Assembly (NCBI GenBank): GCA_022866645.1
Contig: JALHUQ010000316.1
Coordinates: 1-7,613 of the forward strand
DNA: 7,613 nt
Reading direction: 5' to 3'
Origin: Woeseiaceae bacterium
GTDB lineage: Bacteria > Pseudomonadota > Gammaproteobacteria > Steroidobacterales > Woeseiaceae
Shown here: positions 1 through 5,981 of the stretch, piece by piece
Position numbering within the stretch: position 1 is the first letter of the stretch
Layout: the number at the start of each line of letters is the position of its first letter
Position numbers and translations under genes: made by a program
Notes under the pieces: model-generated
Database searches by the model: none
Told to the model about the DNA's origin: nothing
What the model saw: only the letters and a program-made list of their open reading frames with translations

Positions 1-597
1 GAAGTATTGCTGCAACGTTACAGCGAGTCACGACGCAGACACCCGCTCGCGACACACGGCGCAGAATTGCGCATCGCGATAGAAGCTGAGCGCGAGATTC
101 TCGCGCGGATCAATGACGCGGCGGATCTGATCATTGACACCTCACGAACCAGCATTTACGAGCTGGCCGATGTCATTCGTCAGCGTGTCGATAGTCGAAA
201 ATCGGAATCTCTGTCGGTCCTGATCGAATCGTTCGGCTTCAAACACAGAATCCCGGCGGACGCCGACTTCGTTTTCGATACGCGGTGCCTGCCGAATCCC
301 TATTGGTCGGCCGCATTGCGCGGACTAACGGGTCTGGATCAGGAAGTTATCGAATTCCTCGACGCCGCGGACGATTTCAATGCAATGTATAAAGATATCG
401 TCGCATTTCTTGATCGCTGGATACCGCGGTTTGAGGACGCCCATCGGGGTTATCTGACGATCGCCATCGGTTGCACCGGCGGCCAACACCGGTCGGTACA
501 TATGGCCGAAAAAATCGCCACCGAATTGCGCAAGAAGCACGAACCGGTTCTCACCCGCCACAACAACATCAGCCATCGTCGTCTCCAGCCGGACTAA
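1..597 (+). CDS. rapZ: RNase adapter protein RapZ, C-terminal part (5' end off the window)
   Basis: The reading frame is open from base 1 and ends at TAA 595-597, giving 198 residues. By alignment from memory with the 284-residue E. coli RapZ, about 89 N-terminal residues are missing, including the Walker A loop. What remains starts in the stretch LLQRYSESRRRHPL, which matches the end of the P-loop kinase-like domain, and runs through the family motifs ESFGFKH (fragment residues about 76-82), FDTRCLPNPYW and GCTGGQHRSV (about 157-166). In E. coli RapZ binds the small RNAs GlmY and GlmZ through this C-terminal domain and delivers GlmZ to RNase E, tuning glmS and so cell-wall amino-sugar supply; homologues elsewhere also bind nucleotides. 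The last residues (RHNNISHRRLQPD) keep a basic patch, but less lysine-rich than in E. coli. Whether this organism has GlmY/GlmZ cannot be seen. The identification is firm; the exact role is inferred. Confidence 0.95.
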   Translation, partial: EVLLQRYSESRRRHPLATHGAELRIAIEAEREILARINDAADLIIDTSRTSIYELADVIRQRVDSRKSESLSVLIESFGFKHRIPADADFVFDTRCLPNPYWSAALRGLTGLDQEVIEFLDAADDFNAMYKDIVAFLDRWIPRFEDAHRGYLTIAIGCTGGQHRSVHMAEKIATELRKKHEPVLTRHNNISHRRLQPD

Positions 598-613
598 GCT
601 GCTAGACTCCGGC
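588..613 (+). promoter_or_regulatory. Inverted repeat across the rapZ stop, just upstream of the mgtE start
   Basis: GCCGGA (588-593) and TCCGGC (608-613) are perfect 6-base complements with a 14-base spacer that can add up to three weaker pairs. The right arm ends three bases before the mgtE ATG, and the left arm lies inside the last rapZ codons. No convincing Shine-Dalgarno sequence precedes mgtE. I infer possible translational coupling: a ribosome finishing rapZ would open the hairpin next to the mgtE start. Six base pairs can occur by chance, so this is tentative. There is no T-run, so it is not a normal terminator. Confidence 0.25.
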
Positions 614-616
614 GCC

Positions 617-1966
617 ATGGAAGCGCGCGACCAAAAACGGGACAACCTCGAAAAACTAGGCCTGCTGCTGGACGGCGGTCGTATGCGTTCGGCAAGGGTC
701 ATGGTTAACAGCCTGCACCCGTCGGAACTTGCACGGTTGCTTGAGTCTTTGCCGCGGAAAAGACGCGCCGTACTTTGGGAGCTCGTCGATCCCGAAATTG
801 GCGGCGATGTACTGGTCGAGGTATCCAATGCGGTTCGCGAAGACCTTATCGAGGGCATGCGAACCGAAGAGCTGATCGCCGCCGTTGAAGGTATGCAGGT
901 CGACGATCTCGCCGACCTGCTGATCGACCTGCCGGAAGCCGTCACTCAGGAAGTCTTGCAGTCGCTCAATAAGCAGGACCACGATCGCGTCCAACAGGTT
1001 CTCGCTTACGACGAACAAAGCGCCGGCGGCCTGATGAATGTCGATATCGTGACTATTCGCCCGGATGTCACACTGGAGGTTGTTGCACGTTATTTGCGAT
1101 TCGTTGGAAAAATTACGGACGGCACTGACTCAATATTTGTGGTGAGTCGGGATAACACCTACATCGGCTCGTTGTTTTTGTCGAGATTGCTGACTGGCGA
1201 TAGCAGCGAGATGGTTGCCAACGTGATGTCGACAGACACAACGCCAATTTCCGCCGACACGCCATCTACCCAGGTTGTGTGGGAATTCGAAAATCACGAT
1301 CTATTGTCCGCGCCGGTCGTTGACAGTGATTTCCGCGTACTAGGGCGTATTACGATCGATGACGTCGTCGACGTGATTCGAGAAGAAGCCGAGCACTCGT
1401 TGATGAGTGCCGCTGGCCTGGATGAAGAGGACGATATGTTCGCGCCAGTCTTCAAGAGTACCGGCCGTCGCGCTTTGTGGCTCGGTATCAACCTCGCTAC
1501 CGCGTTCCTGGCCGCTGCCGTTGTCGATGTGTTCCAGACCACAGTCGACAAAATTGTACTGCTGGCAGTACTGATGCCAGTAGTGCCCAGCATGGGTGGT
1601 GTCGCGGGCTCTCAATCTTTGATCATCATCACGCGCGCGATTGCCCTTGGCCAGATAAACAAAGACAACGTGGGCGGCATACTCAGAAAGGAATTGATGG
1701 TGGGCGTCTTGAACGGTATTGGTTGGGCGACGGTCGTTTCGCTGTTGACGTTTCTGTGGTTTGAGGAATGGCGGATCGGCGCAATCATCGGGGCCGCGAT
1801 GATCATCAATCTTTTCGTCGCAGCACTCGCCGGATTCAGCATTCCCTTAATATTGAAACGTCTGAACGTCGATCCGGCACTCGCGGGAGGTGTGGTACTG
1901 ACCACCGTCACGGACGTTATTGGATACTCGGCCTTCCTCGGCCTCGGCGCCGCATTTCTGCTTTGA
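617..1966 (+). CDS. mgtE: Magnesium transporter MgtE
   Basis: This 449-residue protein has the normal MgtE length and domain order. Residues about 1-130 are the acidic helical N domain (HPSELARLLESLP is typical). Residues about 131-260 are the paired CBS domains, opening with the family signature YDEQSAGGLM. Residues about 285-449 hold the membrane domain, with hydrophobic segments near 286-306, 312-338, 360-380, 388-412 and 421-447. MgtE is a homodimeric inner-membrane Mg2+ channel whose N and CBS domains bind Mg2+ and close the pore when cell Mg2+ is high. The conserved pore aspartate appears in TTVTDVIGY (Asp433, matching Asp432 of the Thermus protein). The loop MPVVPSMGGVAGSQS has Val where many homologues have Asn; a hydrophobic residue there is, from memory, common in proteobacterial members. 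The ATG at 617 is chosen because the N-terminal helix begins there; a later ATG at 683 would cut into it. It follows rapZ by 19 bases and is probably co-transcribed. No Mg2+-sensing leader fits in that gap. Confidence 0.96.
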   Translation: MEARDQKRDNLEKLGLLLDGGRMRSARVMVNSLHPSELARLLESLPRKRRAVLWELVDPEIGGDVLVEVSNAVREDLIEGMRTEELIAAVEGMQVDDLADLLIDLPEAVTQEVLQSLNKQDHDRVQQVLAYDEQSAGGLMNVDIVTIRPDVTLEVVARYLRFVGKITDGTDSIFVVSRDNTYIGSLFLSRLLTGDSSEMVANVMSTDTTPISADTPSTQVVWEFENHDLLSAPVVDSDFRVLGRITIDDVVDVIREEAEHSLMSAAGLDEEDDMFAPVFKSTGRRALWLGINLATAFLAAAVVDVFQTTVDKIVLLAVLMPVVPSMGGVAGSQSLIIITRAIALGQINKDNVGGILRKELMVGVLNGIGWATVVSLLTFLWFEEWRIGAIIGAAMIINLFVAALAGFSIPLILKRLNVDPALAGGVVLTTVTDVIGYSAFLGLGAAFLL

Positions 1967-1997
1967 TATACGGTGACAGTGACCGTATATCGGTCAC
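1965..1997. repeat. Two overlapping, mutually exclusive inverted repeats between convergent genes
   Basis: The first repeat has perfect 10-base arms, GATATACGGT (1965-1974) and ACCGTATATC (1982-1991), around a 7-base loop. The second has perfect 7-base arms, GTGACCG (1979-1985) and CGGTCAC (1991-1997), around TATAT. They share bases 1979-1991, so only one can form at a time. The element begins inside the mgtE stop codon and ends five bases before the phospholipase stop, filling almost the whole convergent gap. A bidirectional transcription terminator or mRNA-end stabiliser is the likely role, but neither strand has a T-run after the stem. A protein-binding palindrome is the alternative. Confidence 0.5.
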
Positions 1998-2002
1998 GGG
2001 GA

Positions 2003-3220
2003 TCAGGTGTCGTCGGAATGAAATGAACTGAGATCCTTTTTGATCCAGTCAGGTGCGTACAGTCTCGGAACTTTTGCTCCGGAAACGAAATCCAGTAACT
2101 GATCCTTTACCTTCATTGCGTCGTGGTAGCCAAGCGCGATCAGCTCCCGGGTGAATGCCCGCTCAAATAGCAGAAAGCTTAACAGCTTGCTCTCTCGTGG
2201 GGTCTTGCCGCCGATCCCGCGCAACAGAGCACGAATGGCGAACGGCAATTCCCGACGATGTCGAAACGCGATCTCGCGAAGGTCTTTGCTGGGTACCACG
2301 AGCATCGTGTCGATCGGCCGGAAATTCGCGACCGATCCGCTGCGATGCTGCTCCGGTATCGAGTCGATGAGCTCATTGAGACGCGTAATTCGCTCAAGAT
2401 CTGAGTACAAGCCGTCCATGAACAAGGTATCCAGAATGTAACCAGCAATTTGCGCGAAGCTCGGCGGTCGACCGAGTTCTGTCGGTTCCTTTTCCCCCGT
2501 TTCATCGCGAATGCCGATGACCAGGATTCTGTCAGCTCCCAGATGCACGGCGGGGCTCAGCGGCGTTGCCTGACGCATTGCACCATCGCCAAAGTAATCA
2601 TAGCCGATGCTTTGCGGCGCAAAAATCAAAGGTACGGCGATACTTGCCATTATGTGATCAAGACCGAGCTCAGTGCGTTTTCCGAGGCGTCGCGTTCGAT
2701 CCCAATCGCGCAGGCCGTCGACGCCCTCAAAAAACGTCTTCGACCGCGCCGACCCGTATCCGGCCGCCGTGACCGCGATGGCGTCGAGATAGCCGTTATC
2801 GATCGCGGTCTGGATTCTTGGGAAGTGCACATTGCGGCTGAGAAGTTCGCGCAGCGGTGCATTGTCCAGTAAGGATTTCGGTGTACCCACCAGCCAGCCG
2901 CCGAGAACGATCGATGATAGCCAGTGCAGACTGCTTTTTAGCATAGTCAGGTGGTCGGTTTTGTAGACCTGCTCACAGCGGAAATGAGACCAGACGTACT
3001 CAAGTTCCGTGACCGCAGACCGAAAATTCCCGGCTTTTGACGCCAGAACCACCGAACTCACTGCGCCCACCGAGGTGCCACTGATGACGCGAAAGGGATT
3101 CCTGCTCGTCCTCGGCAATAATTCGGCAATCGCCTTGAGCACACCAACCTGAAAGGCACCGCGTGCGCCGCCGCCCGGAAGTACCAGGGCCGTTTTGGTC
3201 GATTCAGATAGATGGGTCAT
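2003..3220 (-). CDS. Patatin-like phospholipase family protein
   Basis: The 405-residue product shows the complete patatin Ser-Asp catalytic set. The oxyanion-hole glycine loop is PGGGARG at residues 15-21. The nucleophile elbow GTSVG at 48-52 makes Ser50 the nucleophile. Asp212 lies in the motif DGA (GDGAMRQATP). Proteins of this fold (RssA/YlbK, ExoU, plant patatin) are lipid acyl hydrolases that act on phospholipids or lysophospholipids. There is no signal peptide, since the glycine loop lies almost at the N-terminus, so a cytosolic or inner-membrane-surface location is likely. Residues beyond about 270 form a C-terminal extension of unknown role, with the stretch DLERITRLNELID, and are rich in Arg/Lys. 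The ATG at 3220 fits because the first beta strand (TALVLPGGG) follows directly; the ribosome site is weak. The gene converges on mgtE and diverges from the peroxiredoxin gene. Substrate and physiological role cannot be told from sequence. Confidence 0.93.
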   Translation of the reverse strand: MTHLSESTKTALVLPGGGARGAFQVGVLKAIAELLPRTSRNPFRVISGTSVGAVSSVVLASKAGNFRSAVTELEYVWSHFRCEQVYKTDHLTMLKSSLHWLSSIVLGGWLVGTPKSLLDNAPLRELLSRNVHFPRIQTAIDNGYLDAIAVTAAGYGSARSKTFFEGVDGLRDWDRTRRLGKRTELGLDHIMASIAVPLIFAPQSIGYDYFGDGAMRQATPLSPAVHLGADRILVIGIRDETGEKEPTELGRPPSFAQIAGYILDTLFMDGLYSDLERITRLNELIDSIPEQHRSGSVANFRPIDTMLVVPSKDLREIAFRHRRELPFAIRALLRGIGGKTPRESKLLSFLLFERAFTRELIALGYHDAMKVKDQLLDFVSGAKVPRLYAPDWIKKDLSSFHSDDT

Positions 3221-3327
3221 GTGCTTTTGTCAAAGTGTTACGGATCGCCCACAAGCAAAGGAGTATAATGCCACTCTTGCTGGCAAGACCGGACACTTTA
3301 GGTACCAGCCTCCAAATACGGACCCAA
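3221..3327. promoter_or_regulatory. Divergent spacer with a TATAAT box overlapping a Shine-Dalgarno/ATG pair
   Basis: This spacer separates the phospholipase gene (leftward) from the peroxiredoxin gene (rightward). A perfect -10-like TATAAT sits at 3264-3269 on the plus strand, but the hexamers 16-18 bases upstream (for example CGGATC, 3241-3246) are poor -35 matches. On the minus strand the same bases read ATTATACT, so a TATACT box for the phospholipase gene overlaps it. The sequence AAAGGAG (3257-3263) followed four bases later by ATG (3268) also looks like a ribosome site with a start codon, in frame with the peroxiredoxin. A short inverted repeat TGCCA (3269-3273) / TGGCA (3281-3285) lies where transcription would begin. 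Promoter and translation start at 3268 exclude each other. The promoter reading is slightly preferred because the signal peptide begins at 3328. Confidence 0.45.
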
Positions 3328-3411
3328 ATGATGAAGCGTTTTATTACAGTAGCCGTTGTCGCTCTAGTCGCCACCGCCTCTGCATTGCTTTTCACTTCTC
3401 TCGGTATCGCC
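3328..3411 (+). other. Signal peptide of the peroxiredoxin
   Basis: Residues 1-28 show a short basic N region (MMKR), a hydrophobic core of about 18 residues (FITVAVVALVATASALLF) and a small-residue end, GIA, before Asn-Asp-Gln-Pro. This looks like a Sec signal with signal peptidase I cleavage. No lipobox cysteine is present, so it is not a lipoprotein. An uncleaved N-terminal anchor cannot be excluded. Confidence 0.7.
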
Positions 3412-3882
3412 AACGATCAGCCCGTGCTTGGTGCCCCGGCGCCTGAGTTCGAGCTCGCCGACCAGGAAGGCCAGTTGCATTCGCTCGAGGACTATCGAGA
3501 CCAATGGGTCGTCCTGTATTTTTATCCGAAAGACGAGACCCCGGGTTGTACCACCGAGGCCTGTGAATTTCGTGATAATATTTTTGCGTTTCGCGACCTC
3601 AATGCCCAGATACTGGGCATTAGCCTCGACGACACCGAATCACACAAAGCGTTTGCCGAGAACCACAGCCTGCCATTTCCGCTACTCGCTGATATTGACG
3701 GCGAGATATCAGCGGCGTACGGCGTGAAGACACGCATGTTCGGTATGACCGTTGCGAAAAGGCAAACGTTTATCATCGGTCCGGAAGGCAACATCGCGAA
3801 GCATTATGTGACGGTGAAACCTGGGCAACATTCGGCTGAAATACTGGCTGACCTGAAAGCACTGAGCGCCGGCATCCAATAA
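3328..3882 (+). CDS. Exported BCP/PrxQ-type peroxiredoxin
   Basis: This is a thiol peroxidase that reduces hydrogen peroxide and organic hydroperoxides using a reactive cysteine, then is recycled by a thioredoxin-like donor. From the ATG at 3328 it has 184 residues. Residues 1-28 are a signal peptide (Lys-Arg, then a hydrophobic core, with likely cleavage after GIA). The mature part opens with GAPAPEFELADQEG and has the active-site block YFYPKDETPGCTTEACEFRD. Cys74 is the peroxidatic cysteine; Cys79, five residues on, is the resolving cysteine of BCP/PrxQ enzymes, which form an intramolecular disulfide. The E. coli BCP is cytosolic, so export is the notable feature: the protein should work in the periplasm or on the membrane. 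An alternative ATG at 3268 has a much better Shine-Dalgarno and would add 20 residues in front of the signal, turning it into a membrane anchor or an internal signal. The ATG at 3331 is equally possible. Family assignment is firm; the start is not. Confidence 0.92.
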   Translation: MMKRFITVAVVALVATASALLFTSLGIANDQPVLGAPAPEFELADQEGQLHSLEDYRDQWVVLYFYPKDETPGCTTEACEFRDNIFAFRDLNAQILGISLDDTESHKAFAENHSLPFPLLADIDGEISAAYGVKTRMFGMTVAKRQTFIIGPEGNIAKHYVTVKPGQHSAEILADLKALSAGIQ

Positions 3883-3897
3883 AGAGCCTTCGGCTCT
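3883..3897. terminator. Short shared hairpin between convergent genes
   Basis: AGAGCC (3883-3888) and GGCTCT (3892-3897) form a 6-base stem with a 3-base loop, TTC. It starts directly after the peroxiredoxin stop and overlaps the last base of the VWA gene's stop codon. Read on the minus strand the stem is followed by a weak T-rich tail (TTATT), so it could end transcription of the MoxR-VWA genes. On the plus strand there is no T-run. It is short for an intrinsic terminator. Confidence 0.45.
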
Positions 3898-5072
3898 CAG
3901 TGCAGAGCCTTCATGCCCTCATCAAGGCCTGCGATTGTCAGCGGGTACATTCGATCATCCATTAAGTCCCGAACCAGCTTCACAGACGGCGTGTAATCCC
4001 ATCTGGCTTTCGGTTCCGGATTCAACCAGATCGCTTTCGGATAAATCTTCAGCAGTCGTTTCATCCAGACAGCGCCGGGCTCTTCATTCCAATGCTCAAC
4101 ACTCCCACCCGGATAAGCTATTTCATAGGGGCTCATTGTCGCATCACCAACAAAAATCAGTTTGTAGTCTGATGCGTATTTGTGCGTTATATCGAGCGTC
4201 GGCGTTTTTTGCGTTTGCCGGCGGCGATTATCTTTCCACATATTTTCGTATACGAAATTGTGAAAATAGAAATACTCAAGATGCTTGAATTCGCTGCGCG
4301 CGGCCGAGAACATTTCTTCGCAAATACGCACGTGGTCATCCATCGAACCGCCAATGTCGAGACACAGGAGGACTTTTACAGCGTTGTGGCGCTCCGGGAC
4401 CATACGGATATCCAGCATCCCTCCGTTGCGGGCGGTCTTGTCAATCGTATCGTTCAAATCCAGTTGGTCTGCGGCGCCCTCTCGCGCGAACTTCCGCAAT
4501 CGGCGCAAAGCCACTTTGATATTACGAGTTCCGAGTTCAACTGAGTCATCAAGGTTGCGGTATTCGCGCTTGTCCCAGACTTTCACAGCACTGCGATTTC
4601 GCGAACCTTGCTGGCCGATGCGGACGCCCTCCGGATTGTACCCGTAGGCGCCAAACGGTGACGTACCTGCTGTCCCAATCCACTTGCTGCCACCTTCGTG
4701 GCGCTCGTCCTGTTCGTCGAGACGCTCCTGCAAAGCTTTCATGAGCTCTTCAAATCCGCCCATCGACTCTATGAGATTGCGCTCTTCTTCCGATAAGGAT
4801 AATTCAGCCTGACGCCGCAGCCATTCCTCCGGAATCTCTCGCATCAAGTCGGACAGGGAGTCGTCGACACCCTTGAAATACGCGCCAAAAATCCGATCAA
4901 ATCGGTCGAGATGCGCCTCGTCTTTTACTAACGACGTTCTTGCGAGGAAATAGAAATCCTCCACGCTCTGTCCAGCGAGCCCACTTTGCAATGCTTCGTG
5001 CAATGTCAGAAGCTCGGTGATGGACGTCTTCATGCCGCCTTCGCGTAACTTGTAAAAAAATGGAATCAGCAT
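3897..5072 (-). CDS. CoxE-like VWA domain protein, partner of the MoxR ATPase
   Basis: The 391-residue protein has an N-terminal helical, acidic region (about 1-130) and a C-terminal von Willebrand factor A domain (about 230-391). The metal site (MIDAS) reads LDIGGSM: Asp239 and Ser243 are kept, while the first serine of the usual DxSxS is Gly241. From memory this DxGGS form is common in this family. Asp310 in FVGDATM is the likely third metal ligand, and Thr296 may be another. VWA proteins of the CoxE/NorD/CbbO/ViaA kind bind a substrate protein and couple it to a MoxR ATPase. The ATG at 5072 is favoured because the opening MLIPFFYKLREGG resembles the start of family members. A second ATG at 5033, preceded by GAAGG, would lose 13 conserved-looking residues. 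It follows the MoxR gene by 21 bases, almost surely in one operon. There is no signal peptide or membrane segment, so it is probably cytosolic. Confidence 0.91.
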   Translation of the reverse strand: MLIPFFYKLREGGMKTSITELLTLHEALQSGLAGQSVEDFYFLARTSLVKDEAHLDRFDRIFGAYFKGVDDSLSDLMREIPEEWLRRQAELSLSEEERNLIESMGGFEELMKALQERLDEQDERHEGGSKWIGTAGTSPFGAYGYNPEGVRIGQQGSRNRSAVKVWDKREYRNLDDSVELGTRNIKVALRRLRKFAREGAADQLDLNDTIDKTARNGGMLDIRMVPERHNAVKVLLCLDIGGSMDDHVRICEEMFSAARSEFKHLEYFYFHNFVYENMWKDNRRRQTQKTPTLDITHKYASDYKLIFVGDATMSPYEIAYPGGSVEHWNEEPGAVWMKRLLKIYPKAIWLNPEPKARWDYTPSVKLVRDLMDDRMYPLTIAGLDEGMKALH

Positions 5073-5093
5073 GGATAGTACCGCGTGCCGCTA

Positions 5094-5948
5094 CTACGGA
5101 TTCGTGCGCCGATCGAGAAACACCAGCTGCTCGAACAGATGTACATCCTGCTCATTCTTGAGCAGTGCACCATACAAGGGTGGAATTGCACTGCGTGAAT
5201 TCTCGCTTCGCAGTGCTTCGATCGGGATGTCTTCGGCCAACAACAACTTGATCCAGTCGAGTAGTTCTGACGTCGACGGTTTTTTCTTCAAGCCACGTAC
5301 ATCTCTCACCTTGTAAAACGCGTTCAAAGCCGCGCTGAGCAACTCTTTCTTGAGACCAGGGAAATGGACATCAACGATTTTTGCCATGGTCCCCTGATCA
5401 GGAAACTTGATGTAATGGAAAAAACAGCGTCGCAGGAAAGCATCCGGCAACTCCTTTTCATTGTTGCTGGTGATTACGATGATGGGACGATTCCGCGCCT
5501 TGACCAGCTTCTTCGTTTCATAAACATAGAACTCCATACGATCGAGTTCTTGCAGCAGATCATTGGGAAACTCAATGTCCGCTTTGTCGATCTCATCAAT
5601 CAGCAATACCGGCTGCCGTTCTGACTCGAACGCCTCCCAGACTTTGCCCGGCATAATGTAATTTGCGATGTCGTGAACCCTGTCATCGCCGAGTTGTGAG
5701 TCTCTCAAACGAGCTACCGCGTCGTATTCGTAAAGGCCTTGCTGCGCTTTTGTCGTCGACTTGATATGCCATTCGTAAAGCGGTTTGCCGAGCGACTCGG
5801 CGACCTCGACAGCGAGTTGCGTCTTGCCGGTGCCAGGCTCGCCTTTGATGAGTATCGGGCGCTGCAATGTCACTGCCGCATTGACGGCCATACTCAGGTC
5901 GTCAGTCGCGATGTAGGAGCGCGTTCCCGTAAATTTGTTGTCAGCCAT
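5094..5948 (-). CDS. MoxR family AAA+ ATPase
   Basis: This 284-residue protein is a single AAA+ module of normal MoxR length. Walker A is GEPGTGKT (residues 36-43), Walker B is LLIDEID (115-121), sensor 1 is ITSNN (159-163), and the arginine pair LRR (172-174) is the probable arginine finger. The C-terminal lid carries KKKPSTSELLDW (about 221-232). MoxR ATPases form hexamers and act as chaperones, typically inserting metals or activating enzymes together with a VWA protein (CoxD-CoxE, NorQ-NorD, CbbQ-CbbO, RavA-ViaA). The VWA gene directly downstream fits this exactly. The ATG at 5948 is preceded by GGAAA about ten bases upstream, an acceptable ribosome site. The acylase gene ends 33 bases upstream with no convincing terminator, so read-through from it is possible. 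No metalloenzyme gene is adjacent, so the client is unknown. Confidence 0.95.
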   Translation of the reverse strand: MADNKFTGTRSYIATDDLSMAVNAAVTLQRPILIKGEPGTGKTQLAVEVAESLGKPLYEWHIKSTTKAQQGLYEYDAVARLRDSQLGDDRVHDIANYIMPGKVWEAFESERQPVLLIDEIDKADIEFPNDLLQELDRMEFYVYETKKLVKARNRPIIVITSNNEKELPDAFLRRCFFHYIKFPDQGTMAKIVDVHFPGLKKELLSAALNAFYKVRDVRGLKKKPSTSELLDWIKLLLAEDIPIEALRSENSRSAIPPLYGALLKNEQDVHLFEQLVFLDRRTNP

Positions 5949-5981
5949 TGATCTGTTTCCGGTTGGTGCTACAACGCCATC

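Noticed and set aside
7..9. TTG at 7 as the start of the first gene
   Set aside because: The frame is open to base 1 and the residues match the middle of RapZ, so the start lies outside the window.
325..945. A 206-codon minus-strand frame across the end of rapZ and the start of mgtE
   Set aside because: It is Ser/Arg-rich with no motif and overlaps two firmly identified genes on the other strand.
2450..2872. A 140-codon plus-strand frame within the phospholipase gene
   Set aside because: It is antisense to conserved patatin sequence including the DGA motif and has no recognisable protein features.
3268..3285. TGCCA/TGGCA inverted repeat as a defined regulator-binding site
   Set aside because: Five-base arms are too short to assign to any regulator family, and no second copy or regulator gene is nearby.
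4182..4647. Plus-strand frames of about 120 codons inside the VWA gene
   Set aside because: They are antisense to the VWA domain and have no family features of their own.
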